The notes: generated by a model not told the origin, from the sequence alone. Shown: positions 45,620 through 54,931, counted from the stretch's first letter. The stretch: 64,000 nucleotides of DNA from Flagellimonas nanhaiensis (GCF_003382275.1 NZ_QTJX01000002.1:868001-932000); one strand, 5' to 3'. A program made the numbers and translations.

Positions 45620-46756
45620 ATGCCCAAAAAAATTAGACTTGGAATCCTTGGAGGAGGAGGGGACTCCCTTATTGGTGTGCTACATAGAGTAGCATCTTTC
45701 ATCAATGACAATTATGAAATTGTTGGTGCGGTCTTCAATCCAAATTTTGAGGAAAACGTAAACTTTGCAAAAGAAATAGACGTTCCTACAAACCGTATCT
45801 ATAAAGATTTTGATACGTTGGTCGAGGAGGAGATGAAGCTTCCTCCGGAGGAGCGTATTCAGGTCTGCTCCATTTTGACTCCAAACTTTCTTCATTTTCC
45901 CATGGCTAAAAAGTTATTGGAAAATGGATTTCACGTTATCTGTGAAAAACCCATGACCACTACCTATGAAGAAGCCAAAATTCTTCAAGATACATTGACA
46001 AAGGCCGGAACTGTATTTGCTGTTACCCATACCTATACTGGGTATCCTATGGTTCGTCAAATGCGGGAAATGATCAAGGAAGGTGTATTGGGAAAAATCC
46101 ATAAGGTGGATGCCCGATACTATCAAGGATGGATAAATGAGATTATTCATGACAAGGAAAAACGCTCTACGGTATGGAGATTAGATCCCAAAAAAGCAGG
46201 AATCAGTTCCTGTATGGGAGATATTGGGGTACACGCTTTCAATATGATTGAATTTACTACAGGACTACAGGTAAAATCGTTGCTTTGCGATTTCAACTAT
46301 CTCTATGATGATAACCAAATGGATGTGGATGGAACCGTTCTAATTCGGATGGACGAACATGTTAAAGGAATTATTAGGGCAAGTCAGGTGGCCACCGGTG
46401 AAGAAAATGGTTTGGCCATTGCCATTTATGGTGAAAAGGGAGCCTTTAGGTGGGAACAGGAGAAGCCCAATTTTCTATATAGACTGAGTGACACTGAGCC
46501 AGTTCAAATTTATAAGCCTGGGCATGCGTATAATTCCAAGCTTTCCTTGGATGGTACAAAACTACCCCCAGGTCACCCAGAAGGAATATTTGATGCTATG
46601 GCAAACATCTATTTAGGAGTTGCCAGAGCAATCCGTGGCGAAGAGTACAATGATGGTGAGTTTCCAACAATGTTGGACGGGGTACGGGGATTGAATTTCA
46701 TTGAAAATACAGTCGCTTCCCACAAACAAGGAAATGTTTGGGTAGAGATGGATTAG
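45620..46756 (+). CDS. Cytoplasmic Gfo/Idh/MocA oxidoreductase
   Basis: A 378-aa NAD(P)-dependent oxidoreductase without a signal peptide. Motifs: GILGGGGDSLIGVLH (nucleotide binding), CEKPMTTTY (catalytic Lys), and SCMGDIGVHAFNMIE. Unlike the Tat-type relatives at 33-1460 and 23410-24834 it is cytoplasmic, which fits the two transporters in front of it: the imported keto-sugar could be reduced inside. It is the last gene of the unit, before a strong terminator. Confidence 0.92.
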   Translation: MPKKIRLGILGGGGDSLIGVLHRVASFINDNYEIVGAVFNPNFEENVNFAKEIDVPTNRIYKDFDTLVEEEMKLPPEERIQVCSILTPNFLHFPMAKKLLENGFHVICEKPMTTTYEEAKILQDTLTKAGTVFAVTHTYTGYPMVRQMREMIKEGVLGKIHKVDARYYQGWINEIIHDKEKRSTVWRLDPKKAGISSCMGDIGVHAFNMIEFTTGLQVKSLLCDFNYLYDDNQMDVDGTVLIRMDEHVKGIIRASQVATGEENGLAIAIYGEKGAFRWEQEKPNFLYRLSDTEPVQIYKPGHAYNSKLSLDGTKLPPGHPEGIFDAMANIYLGVARAIRGEEYNDGEFPTMLDGVRGLNFIENTVASHKQGNVWVEMD

Positions 46757-46788
46757 ACACTATTGTATATTTTAATTGATATTAGCAG

Positions 46789-46816
46789 ATGGCCGCTTTA
46801 AGCGGCCATTATTTTT
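46789..46816 (+). terminator. Intrinsic terminator
   Basis: ATGGCCGCT (46789-46797)/AGCGGCCAT (46801-46809), perfect 9-bp stem, loop of three, then TATTTTT. It closes the unit from 41709 and touches the stop codon of the convergent ASCH gene. Confidence 0.88.
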
Positions 46817-47273
46817 GAAAAAGTTTTTCAAACTCCTCAAAAACTACGATCATACTTTCTCTCGGAGTTTTTCCAAATTCCTCTAATTCGCGGTTATAGT
46901 AATCCCAATGGGTTTTTTTCCAATGTTCCAGGCTTTTATCACCTTCGCCTTCCAAACGGGCATGTTCCTCTCGGATGGCAAAATAAGGTACCAATCGCAC
47001 TGCTGTAGTGCGGATAACACATTTTGCCTTACCGCTCCAATCGGTAACCACGGCAAAATCACCTATTTTCGGAAGGTCTTCATGTCTCAATTGCAATCCC
47101 AAAAGAGAATGTGAAGTAGCTCTTTTAACGTCTTTACAAACTAAGTCTAAACAAGTATTTGCATCCTTTTCATTATCACAAAAATGAATGACTTTTGGGG
47201 CGTCCTCAGAAGCAAATTCCAAATGTTTGTCTAAAAAGTCCCCCCACAGATTTCGGGCAGAAGCGTTTTCCAT
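46809..47273 (-). CDS. ASCH-domain protein
   Basis: A 154-aa ASCH/YqfB-like RNA-binding-fold protein. Visible motifs are KDVKRATSHSLLGLQLRHEDLPKIGDFAVVTDWSGKAKCVI, where the usual GxKxxTxR signature appears in degenerate form, followed by VRLVPYFAIREEHARLEGEGD and WKKTHWDYY near the C-terminus. Family members bind or process nucleic acids or modified nucleosides. It shares the leftward unit with a GMC gene (9 bp upstream), with no obvious biochemical link. Confidence 0.88.
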   Translation of the reverse strand: MENASARNLWGDFLDKHLEFASEDAPKVIHFCDNEKDANTCLDLVCKDVKRATSHSLLGLQLRHEDLPKIGDFAVVTDWSGKAKCVIRTTAVRLVPYFAIREEHARLEGEGDKSLEHWKKTHWDYYNRELEEFGKTPRESMIVVFEEFEKLFQK

Positions 47274-47282
47274 AAGTAGAGT

Positions 47283-48986
47283 TTAAGAAAATTTATGTTG
47301 TTTAAATTGTTGGGCTGCATGGTTGGCCGCTCTCGCGGTGAATGCCATATAGGTCAATGAAGGATTAACACAACTGGCAGAGGTCATAAAAGCTCCATCG
47401 GTAACATACACATTGGGAACATCATGAACCTGATTGTTTCTATTGACCACCGAAGTTTTGGAACTATGCCCCATTCTGGCTCCTCCCATTTCGTGAATAC
47501 CGAGACCGGGACCTGTATCATTGTCATATTCTTGAACATCTCTAAAACCAGCTGCTTCTAGCATTGCTTTGGCCTCTTTTTTAATAGATTCCCTCATGTT
47601 CAGTTCATTTTCTTTGAATTCTACATCAAAGTCCAGTTGAGGGAGTCCCCATTTATCCTTTTTATCATTGCTCAAGGTTACGCGATTGTCATGATAGGGT
47701 AATATTTCGCCAAAGCCGGACATTCCAATTTCCCAGCCACCTGGTTTGGCAAGCACTTCTTTCAACGCTTCGCCATAACCCACTTCGGCTACCATTTCTG
47801 ACCAATTACCTCTACTAGCTCCACCTTGGTATCCAAAGCCACGTATAAAGCTTTCTCTCTCGGTGTTTGCACCAAGATTCACAAAACGCGGAATATAGAA
47901 TCCATTAGGTCTTCTCCCTTTATAATATTTATCCAAATAGCCATCAACTTTGGCTGAAGCACCAACTTGGTAGTGATGATCCATAATATTTCTACCTACC
48001 TGATCATGGTTGTTTCCCATGCCATTGGGGAAGGACTTGGATTTCGACTGCAATAATATTCCGACCGAGGCCATGGCCGAGGCACACAAGAACACTATTT
48101 TACCCTTGAACTCATGTTTTTTATGGGTGATAGCATCAATTACTCTAACGCCTGTGGCTTTTTTCAAGTTTTCATCATAGATGACTTCATGTACAATGGA
48201 GTTGGGGCGCAAGGTCATGTTTCCGGTACGCTCGGCAGCTGGAAGCGTGGACGAATTACTGCTAAAATACCCGCCAAAGGGGCATCCGCGCCAACATCTA
48301 TTTCGGTATTGACAAGTACCCCTGCCTTCAAATCTTGTGGTTTTTTCCGTGATATGTGCAGCTCTTCCTATGGTGAGCAATCTACCATCATCAAAGTTAT
48401 TCCCCAGTGACTCTTGAAATTCCTTTTCAACACAATTGAGTTCCATCGGAGGCTGAAACTTTCCATCTGGCAGCTGTTCAAGCCCCAAATTTTGACCACT
48501 TACTCCAATAAAGGTTTCCACTTTGTCATACCAAGGGGAGATGTCCTTATAGCGTACCGGCCAATCCACTCCATGACCATCTTTCTTGTTGGCTTCAAAG
48601 TCAATATCACTCCAACGATAACTTTGTTTTCCCCAGGTAATGGAACGCCCGCCAACATGGTATCCCCTGATCCAATCAAAGCGTTTGGTTTCTTGATATG
48701 GATGCTCTAGGTCATTTACAAAAAAGTGCTTAACATCGTCTTTGGGAGCCCAACCTAATCGACCCTGTTTTGGATATTTTTCCTTGTCCTCCCTGGACAG
48801 TTCTCCTTTGTAGGGCATGTCCCAAGGGTCCCAGTTCATGGTCTTATAATCCACAATGTGTTCCACCATGGGGCCACGCTCCAGAACAAGAGTTTTGAGC
48901 CCGTTTTCACAAAGCTCTTTGGCTGCCCATCCACCACTTATTCCAGTACCTACAACAATGGCGTCATAAACAATATTTTCGTTCAC
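47283..48986 (-). CDS. GMC-family FAD-dependent sugar dehydrogenase, copy 2
   Basis: A 567-aa close paralogue of the GMC gene at 39855-41573: same FAD motif GTGISGGWAAKELCENG, Cys pair CWRGCPFGGYFSS, catalytic GLGIHEMGGARMG and SCVNPSLTYMAF. It has no signal peptide and, unlike copy 1, no subunit 3 gene beside it. Either it uses the copy 1 small subunit or works in the cytoplasm. The many small changes in the substrate-side region suggest a different glycoside. Confidence 0.93.
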   Translation of the reverse strand: MNENIVYDAIVVGTGISGGWAAKELCENGLKTLVLERGPMVEHIVDYKTMNWDPWDMPYKGELSREDKEKYPKQGRLGWAPKDDVKHFFVNDLEHPYQETKRFDWIRGYHVGGRSITWGKQSYRWSDIDFEANKKDGHGVDWPVRYKDISPWYDKVETFIGVSGQNLGLEQLPDGKFQPPMELNCVEKEFQESLGNNFDDGRLLTIGRAAHITEKTTRFEGRGTCQYRNRCWRGCPFGGYFSSNSSTLPAAERTGNMTLRPNSIVHEVIYDENLKKATGVRVIDAITHKKHEFKGKIVFLCASAMASVGILLQSKSKSFPNGMGNNHDQVGRNIMDHHYQVGASAKVDGYLDKYYKGRRPNGFYIPRFVNLGANTERESFIRGFGYQGGASRGNWSEMVAEVGYGEALKEVLAKPGGWEIGMSGFGEILPYHDNRVTLSNDKKDKWGLPQLDFDVEFKENELNMRESIKKEAKAMLEAAGFRDVQEYDNDTGPGLGIHEMGGARMGHSSKTSVVNRNNQVHDVPNVYVTDGAFMTSASCVNPSLTYMAFTARAANHAAQQFKQHKFS

Positions 48987-49080
48987 TTTTAAGCTGTTTT
49001 AATTGTCCGTTATACCTATATTTATGTCATTCTACGAGAATCGTGAAAATATCATAGTTTTTTTCTTAAATATAGAAGAT

Positions 49081-49103
49081 AAATCCTAATGTTTTAAGGA
49101 TTT
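49081..49103. promoter_or_regulatory. Inverted repeat before the TIM-barrel/DUF1080 operon
   Basis: AAATCCT (49081-49087)/AGGATTT (49097-49103) with a 9-nt spacer, 25 bp before the ATG of the sugar isomerase-like gene and within the divergent promoter region of the GMC gene. A candidate operator or leader hairpin, weakly supported. Confidence 0.25.
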
Positions 49104-49127
49104 ACGTACTCTAAAAAAACAATTTCG

Positions 49128-50180
49128 ATGAAAACAATAAAGGGACCGGCTGTATTTTTAGCACAATTTGTGGACAGCCAACCTCCGTTCAATTCTTTGG
49201 ATGGATTATGTAAGTGGGCTTCAGATCTGGGATACAAGGGAATACAAATTCCTACATGGGAGAAGTTTCTGATAGATTTGGACAAAGCTGCCGAGAGTCA
49301 AGACTATTGTGATGAGCTCAAGGGAAAAATAAATTCCTATGGGCTGGAAATTACTGAGCTGTCCACCCATTTACAGGGCCAATTGGTAGCCGTGCACCCC
49401 GCCTATGATATCATGTTCGACAACTTTGCTCCTGATTCCCTTAAAGGGAAACCTAAAGAGCGCACCCAATGGGCCATTGAAACTGTAAAGAAGGCCGCAA
49501 CAGCGAGTCGAAGACTGGGCATAAAAGCGCATGCTACATTTTCCGGTGCTTTACTCTGGCATACTTGGCACCCTTGGCCTCAAAGACCAGCAGGATTGGT
49601 TGAAATGGGATTTGAAGAACTGGCCAAAAGATGGATGCCAATTTTGAACCATTTTGATGAAGAAGGCGTGGATGTGTGCTATGAAATTCATCCGGGAGAG
49701 GATTTGCATGACGGAGATACCTTTGAACGGTTTCTTGAAGCTACCGGGAACCATAAAAGAGTAAACATTCTGTATGATCCCAGCCATTTTGTGCTTCAGC
49801 AATTGGACTATATCACATATATAGATCACTATCATGAATTCATCAAATCTTTCCATGTGAAGGATTCCGAATTTAATCCAACGGGAAAAAAAGGAGCTTT
49901 TGGAGGATATAATGATTGGGGAGATAGAGCAGGTCGCTATAGATCTTTGGGTGATGGACAAATTGATTTTAAGACCATTTTTTCCAAACTTACCCAATAT
50001 GGATGCGATGTCTGGGCAGTAATGGAGTGGGAGTGCTGCATTAAAAGTCCGGAGCAGGGAGCCCGTGAGGGTGCCAAGTTTATACAAGATCACATCATAG
50101 AGGCAACCACAAAGACCTTTGACGATTTTGCAGGTGCCGAAATAGACAAAGAAAACCTTAAAAAAATACTTGGACTATGA
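49128..50180 (+). CDS. Sugar phosphate isomerase/epimerase-like TIM-barrel protein
   Basis: A 350-aa cytoplasmic xylose-isomerase-like protein without signal peptide. Metal-site motifs are CYEIHPGEDLHDG (Glu, His), ILYDPSHF (Asp, His) and VMEWECC (Glu). These match TIM-barrel enzymes acting on keto-sugars next to DUF1080 and GMC genes, for example hydratases of enone sugar intermediates. The next gene starts inside its stop codon (ATGA), so the DUF1080 partner is translationally coupled, which strongly supports a joint pathway. Confidence 0.92.
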   Translation: MKTIKGPAVFLAQFVDSQPPFNSLDGLCKWASDLGYKGIQIPTWEKFLIDLDKAAESQDYCDELKGKINSYGLEITELSTHLQGQLVAVHPAYDIMFDNFAPDSLKGKPKERTQWAIETVKKAATASRRLGIKAHATFSGALLWHTWHPWPQRPAGLVEMGFEELAKRWMPILNHFDEEGVDVCYEIHPGEDLHDGDTFERFLEATGNHKRVNILYDPSHFVLQQLDYITYIDHYHEFIKSFHVKDSEFNPTGKKGAFGGYNDWGDRAGRYRSLGDGQIDFKTIFSKLTQYGCDVWAVMEWECCIKSPEQGAREGAKFIQDHIIEATTKTFDDFAGAEIDKENLKKILGL

Positions 50181-50932
50181 ATAAAGTAATTGGAATACTT
50201 CTAGTAATATTCATTATGGGCTGTAAGGAAAAAAATAAAAATCAAGAAGTGGATTCCGATCCACTTTCTGGAACTGAAATGGAAACTCCAAAAGCATCCA
50301 ATGAGGAATGGTCTGTTTTGTTTGATGGATCTTCATTTGATAGTTGGCATTTCTACAATGGCGGGGATATCGAAGAACCTTGGAAGTTAGAGGATGGCGC
50401 CATGACCTTTTATCCGCCGGCGGAAAGACAAGAAGGTGTAAGTTATAATATTGTGACGGACAAGGAATACACAAATTTTGTACTTTCCTTGGAATGGAAA
50501 ATCTCAGAAGGGGGCAACAGCGGTATTTTCTGGGGCGTTGCGGAAGACGAAAAATTTGGACAACCCTACTTGACAGGACCAGAAATCCAGGTATTGGATG
50601 ATGAGGCACATCCCGATGCCAAAAATGGTACCACGCATCAGGCTGGAGCATTATATGATATGATTGCTCCTTCGGAGAAAGTTGTAAAAGCAGCGGGAGA
50701 ATGGAATCAGGTTGAATTAATGGTCAACCATGAGACCAATTCAGGCCATGTGATTCTCAATGGTAAAAAGATTGTTGAATTTCCAGTTCATGGTCCGGAT
50801 TGGGATGCTATGGTGGCCAATTCCAAATTTGCGGATTGGGAAGGTTTTGGAGCCTACACCACAGGAAAAATTGGACTACAAGACCATGGCGATATTGTGT
50901 CGTACAGAAATATTAAAATAAAAGAACTTTAA
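50177..50932 (+). CDS. DUF1080 (3-keto-disaccharide hydrolase family) lipoprotein
   Basis: A 251-aa lipoprotein (IGILLVIFIMGC, Cys15) with a full DUF1080 domain: VLFDGSSFDSWHFYNGG, WKISEGGNSGIFWGV, PEIQVLDDEAHPDA and C-terminal GKIGLQDHGDIVSYRNIKIK. Overlaps the previous gene by 4 bp (ATGA). Presumed to split 3-keto-glycosides by elimination or hydrolysis in the envelope; its partner barrel protein would act on the resulting intermediate. The lipoprotein location and the apparently cytoplasmic partner do not match, which is an open point. Confidence 0.92.
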   Translation: MNKVIGILLVIFIMGCKEKNKNQEVDSDPLSGTEMETPKASNEEWSVLFDGSSFDSWHFYNGGDIEEPWKLEDGAMTFYPPAERQEGVSYNIVTDKEYTNFVLSLEWKISEGGNSGIFWGVAEDEKFGQPYLTGPEIQVLDDEAHPDAKNGTTHQAGALYDMIAPSEKVVKAAGEWNQVELMVNHETNSGHVILNGKKIVEFPVHGPDWDAMVANSKFADWEGFGAYTTGKIGLQDHGDIVSYRNIKIKEL

Positions 50933-50936
50933 TCCA

Positions 50937-51689
50937 TTGAAAAAAAAGAACATTGTTTTAGCACTATGCGCCTTTGTTGGGGCCATAACATTTGGCCAGG
51001 AAAAGGAACCTACAGTGCCAGAAGCAACGGAGATCTATGAGCCTGTTCCTCCAAAAGTGATTCCAGGAAAGAACGGGTCGGCTCCAAGCGATGCCATTGT
51101 CCTTTTTGATGGAAGCAATCTAGACCAATGGATCAGCGCAGTGGACAGCACTGTAGCCAAATGGCACCTCAACAGGGATGGTAGTATGACCGTTAAGGAT
51201 AAAACAGGGGATATCCAGACCAAACAGAATTTTGGGAGTGTGCAGCTCCACATTGAGTGGAGGTCACCCGCTGAAGTAAATGGGGAAGGGCAAAGCAGGG
51301 CAAACAGCGGTGTTTTTCTGTCAGGCCTGTACGAAATACAGGTATTGGACAACAATGATAATTCCACTTATGTGAATGGTCAGGTGGGGTCTATTTACAA
51401 ACAGCATGTACCACTGGCCATGGCCTCGGTGCCTTCAGGTGAATGGAATTCTTACGATATCATCTATCATGCTCCAGAGTTTGAAAAAGGCCAAAAAGTA
51501 AAGTCAGGTACCCTTACAGTTATCCAGAATGGAGTGTTGATTCAGGATAATGTTGAAATCAAGGGAACTACACCGTACATTGGATGGCCCAAGAACCCGC
51601 CACATGGGAAAGGACCCCTTAGGCTTCAAGACCATAGGGACAATAGCAGGGTGAGCTATAGAAACATCTGGCTACGGGAACTCGATTAA
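50937..51689 (+). CDS. Secreted DUF1080-family protein
   Basis: A 250-aa DUF1080 protein with a cleavable signal peptide (KKKNIVLALCAFVGAITFGQ) and no lipobox. Start is TTG at 50937, since the signal peptide begins there and no ATG is available. Motifs: IVLFDGSNLDQWIS, RANSGVFLSGLYEIQVLDN, and GPLRLQDHRDNSRVSYRNIWLREL. It differs from its neighbour in the substrate-side loops, so the tandem pair may cover different linkages. Last gene of the three-gene unit starting at 49128. Confidence 0.9.
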   Translation: MKKKNIVLALCAFVGAITFGQEKEPTVPEATEIYEPVPPKVIPGKNGSAPSDAIVLFDGSNLDQWISAVDSTVAKWHLNRDGSMTVKDKTGDIQTKQNFGSVQLHIEWRSPAEVNGEGQSRANSGVFLSGLYEIQVLDNNDNSTYVNGQVGSIYKQHVPLAMASVPSGEWNSYDIIYHAPEFEKGQKVKSGTLTVIQNGVLIQDNVEIKGTTPYIGWPKNPPHGKGPLRLQDHRDNSRVSYRNIWLRELD

Positions 51690-51772
51690 AAGAACTGCTT
51701 CGAAAACCTAATCTCAGCAGCAAAGGGCCAATGGCTATTTTGGTTACCTTTGCCAAAATTTAACCATTCTGT

Positions 51773-52630
51773 ATGATTCAATCCATGACAGGCTTCGGAA
51801 AGCATGTGGTACAACTGCCTTCCAAAAAAATTACCGTGGAACTTAAATCGCTCAACAGTAAAAATCTGGATATCAATGCCAGAATCCCCCAGGCCTATCG
51901 AGAAAAAGAACTGGAGATACGCAAAATGATTGCTGATTCCTTGGTTCGTGGCAAGGTGGACTTGGGACTTTATGTTGAGATTACTGGAGAAGACACCACC
52001 GCAGAGGTCAATGAGGGAGTAGTCAGAAAGTACATGAACCAACTTTCCAATATCGCGAAAGGAGATGACCTAAAGTTAATGGAAATTGCACTCCGGATGC
52101 CGGATACCTTAAAGACGGACAAGGACGATATTGATGAGGCCGAATACAAAGCCATAAAGGATGCTGTAAAAAAGGCCCTATTGGAAATAGGATCTTTTAG
52201 AAGTGAAGAGGGCAAGGTGTTGGAAAAAGACTTTGTAGATCGCCTAAAGACGTTGAACGATTTGTTGAAAAAAGTGGATGCCCTAGATCCAGAACGATTG
52301 GGAACCATTAGGGAAAGGTTGGAGCGTGCCGTATCTGAACTCGAGGTAGAAGTTGATGCCAATAGGTTTGAACAGGAGCTAATCTACTATCTGGAAAAGT
52401 ATGACATCACCGAAGAAAAGGTAAGATTGACCAACCACTTGAACTATTTTGAGACCACATTGCATTCAAAGGATTCCAACGGAAAAAAACTCGGATTCAT
52501 TGCTCAGGAAATTGGTAGGGAGATCAACACTATTGGTTCCAAGGCCAATTATGCCCCAATGCAACAACTGGTAGTGCAGATGAAGGACGAATTGGAGAAG
52601 ATCAAAGAACAAATGTTGAACGTGCTATGA
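51773..52630 (+). CDS. yicC: YicC-family endoribonuclease
   Basis: A 285-aa member of the YicC family (now regarded as an endoribonuclease). The N-terminus MIQSMTGFGK and the C-terminal block EIGREINTIGSKA are diagnostic; central residues form a long coiled-coil-like helix region. First gene of a conserved housekeeping unit yicC-gmk-nadD; gmk starts inside its stop codon (ATGA). Confidence 0.94.
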   Translation: MIQSMTGFGKHVVQLPSKKITVELKSLNSKNLDINARIPQAYREKELEIRKMIADSLVRGKVDLGLYVEITGEDTTAEVNEGVVRKYMNQLSNIAKGDDLKLMEIALRMPDTLKTDKDDIDEAEYKAIKDAVKKALLEIGSFRSEEGKVLEKDFVDRLKTLNDLLKKVDALDPERLGTIRERLERAVSELEVEVDANRFEQELIYYLEKYDITEEKVRLTNHLNYFETTLHSKDSNGKKLGFIAQEIGREINTIGSKANYAPMQQLVVQMKDELEKIKEQMLNVL

Positions 52631-53223
52631 CGAAGGGAGGAAAACTAATTATTTTTTCTGCTCCTTCGGGCAGTGGAAAAACTACCATTGTTAGACACCT
52701 TTTGAATCAACCTGAACTTAATCTGGCCTTTTCGGTCTCCGCTACGTCCAGACCTCCCAGAGGGGAAGAGAAGGATGGAGTGAACTACTATTTCATATCC
52801 ATTTCAGAATTTAAGCAACATATTAAAAATGATGATTTTTTGGAATGGGAAGAGGTGTATCGGGACAATTTCTACGGCACCTTGAAAAGCGAAGTAGAGC
52901 GACTTTGGGCAGAGGGCAAAAATGTGATTTTTGATATTGACGTGGTAGGCGGACTTCGAATAAAAAAGAAGTTCCCTGATGAAACTTTAGCCGTATTTGT
53001 GAAGCCCCCAAGTGTGGATGAGCTCAAAATTCGACTTAAGAAGCGCAGTACGGAGAGCGAGGACAAGATCAACATGAGAGTAGCCAAGGCATCAGTTGAA
53101 CTAGCTACGGCTCCGCAATTTGACAAGGTAATCAAGAACTACGACCTAAATATTGCCCTTGAGGAAGCCCATAGGTTGGTAGCCGATTATGTTGGGGCAG
53201 AAATGAGTTCAGAAGAGGAATAG
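52627..53223 (+). CDS. gmk: Guanylate kinase
   Basis: A 198-aa kinase converting GMP to GDP. The P-loop is SAPSGSGKTT (residues 10-19), with SATSRPPRGEEKDGVNYYFIS in the GMP-binding region and VIFDIDVVGG at the Walker-B position. Length is normal. Overlaps yicC by 4 bp and nadD follows after 4 bp. Confidence 0.97.
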   Translation: MTKGGKLIIFSAPSGSGKTTIVRHLLNQPELNLAFSVSATSRPPRGEEKDGVNYYFISISEFKQHIKNDDFLEWEEVYRDNFYGTLKSEVERLWAEGKNVIFDIDVVGGLRIKKKFPDETLAVFVKPPSVDELKIRLKKRSTESEDKINMRVAKASVELATAPQFDKVIKNYDLNIALEEAHRLVADYVGAEMSSEEE

Positions 53224-53227
53224 AAAA

Positions 53228-53812
53228 ATGAAAAAAGTAGGTCTGTTCTTTGGCACATTCAATCCCATACACATTGGCCATTTGGCCATAGCAAACCATA
53301 TGGCCGAGTTTTCAGACCTAGATGAAGTCTGGTTTGTTATTACACCGCAAAGTCCTTTTAAAACCAAGCAGTCTTTGTTGGATAACCATCATCGTCATCA
53401 AATGGTTTATGAGGCCGTAAAGGAGTATCCCAAACTTAAGCCCAGTAAAATAGAATTTGATCTTCGCCAACCCAATTATACCATTAACACACTGGTTCAT
53501 TTAGAAGAACAGTATGGGGAAGATTACCAATTTTGTCTTATTATGGGAGAGGACAATTTAAAAGGGTTCCATAAATGGAAAAACTATGAGACCATTTTAG
53601 AAAATTACTCTATTTATGTGTACCCCAGAATTTCAAGCGGAAAAGTGGAACACAGCTTTAAAGACCATCCTAAAATCACCAAAATTGATGCTCCGATTAT
53701 GGAAGTCTCGTCCACATTTATTCGAAAAGCCCATAATGCTGGACAAAATATCAGGCCACTTCTTCCTGAATCCGTTTGGAAGTACATGGATGAAATGAAT
53801 TTCTACCGATAA
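53228..53812 (+). CDS. nadD: Nicotinate-nucleotide adenylyltransferase
   Basis: A 194-aa enzyme of NAD synthesis that adenylates nicotinate mononucleotide. The N-terminal nucleotidyltransferase motif FFGTFNPIHIGHLAIA and the C-terminal EVSSTFIRKA (ISSTxIR motif) are intact, with GEDNLKGFHKWKN in between. Last gene of yicC-gmk-nadD. Confidence 0.97.
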   Translation: MKKVGLFFGTFNPIHIGHLAIANHMAEFSDLDEVWFVITPQSPFKTKQSLLDNHHRHQMVYEAVKEYPKLKPSKIEFDLRQPNYTINTLVHLEEQYGEDYQFCLIMGEDNLKGFHKWKNYETILENYSIYVYPRISSGKVEHSFKDHPKITKIDAPIMEVSSTFIRKAHNAGQNIRPLLPESVWKYMDEMNFYR

Positions 53813-53821
53813 GAAATTGGA

Positions 53822-54931
53822 TTAATCTTGTTGGGCGGTTACAACCCCAACCATACTGTCCGCTGTTCCATAGTACAAATACCAAGTTCCGTTGAACAAC
53901 ACCAAACCTTCCAAGAAAGTGGTTCCGTCTTTGTACTGCCCAGATTTTTCAAATGGCAGTTCCGGTTTTATGAAAGGGTTCTCGGTACGGTCCAATAATT
54001 TCCAGGGCTCCTTGGAATCATAAAGAGCTTGTCCGCCAGTATAAATACGATTTCCCAGCTCTTTTACTCCAATGTTTTTAGAATTTCCCGCATTGTAAAG
54101 GACTACAATACCATCTTCGGTAAGCAGTGGTGGTGGTCCGGCCTCTACCAACCAAGAATCAAAATAACCCGGTCTTGGGCTTAATACCGGAGCTAAACTC
54201 CCTTCATAGGTTTCCACGGGTTCCCAATCTATTAGATTGTCAGAGCTGGCCAACCAAATGTGGGGCACGCCATAGTACATCCAATATTTTCCATTGATTT
54301 TGGCAGCTACCAACTTTCCATTCTTGAGTTCGGTTACGATGGCACCTGACTTTGTCTCTCGATTTAGGTATTGCCCATTTTTGTGCTTTTGAAAAACAGG
54401 GCCATGCTTTTCCCAATGAACAAGATCTTTGGAAGTTGCCACCGCCAATCTTGGGACCTCTCTGTTCCATTGGGTATAGGTTAGGACGTAAAGTCCTTCA
54501 GAAGTTTCAACAATCCTGGGGTCTTCGGTACCTCCAGGCCATTCATTGCCTTTTTGGTTGTCTGGACCCGGGTAAAAGACTGGGGTAGTTCTTTTGGAGT
54601 ATGAAGCGCCATCTTTGGAAACAGCCAATCCAATTCTTGACCGATGTCCGCCAATTTCTTTGTCACCTAACTTTTCTTCTGCCCGATAAAGAACATGGAT
54701 AGTGCCATCCTTTACTATGGCAGCTGGATTAAAGGTAGCCATGGACTCCCAATGTGCAGTCTCACCTGTAATCGGGTCTTTAAATGATGATTTTGAATCC
54801 TTTTGAAGAATGGGTTGGGCATTCGATGGACGTTCAAAAGGCCCCATCATCCAGGATTTCTCTTTTTCTTGGGAATAGATAGTGGCGACTGAAATCAGCC
54901 CCACATAGAAAAGTAGGTATAAACGTGTCAT
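53822..54931 (-). CDS. Secreted GH130-like glycosidase/phosphorylase
   Basis: A 369-aa protein with a signal peptide (LYLLFYVGLISVATIYSQ). The five-bladed propeller motifs include FNPAAIVKDGTIHVLYRA, GGTEDPRIVE (the family's conserved acid region) and VVLYNAGNS. This matches GH130, which contains mannoside phosphorylases and hydrolases; secreted members are often hydrolases. The substrate (beta-mannoside or other) is inferred. Its start shares a base with the upstream gene's stop (TAATG), so it is translationally coupled to the DUF6503 gene. Confidence 0.82.
   Translation of the reverse strand: MTRLYLLFYVGLISVATIYSQEKEKSWMMGPFERPSNAQPILQKDSKSSFKDPITGETAHWESMATFNPAAIVKDGTIHVLYRAEEKLGDKEIGGHRSRIGLAVSKDGASYSKRTTPVFYPGPDNQKGNEWPGGTEDPRIVETSEGLYVLTYTQWNREVPRLAVATSKDLVHWEKHGPVFQKHKNGQYLNRETKSGAIVTELKNGKLVAAKINGKYWMYYGVPHIWLASSDNLIDWEPVETYEGSLAPVLSPRPGYFDSWLVEAGPPPLLTEDGIVVLYNAGNSKNIGVKELGNRIYTGGQALYDSKEPWKLLDRTENPFIKPELPFEKSGQYKDGTTFLEGLVLFNGTWYLYYGTADSMVGVVTAQQD

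Noticed and set aside
51686-52042. 118-codon minus-strand frame at the start of yicC
   Set aside because: Antisense to yicC, which has diagnostic family motifs at both ends.
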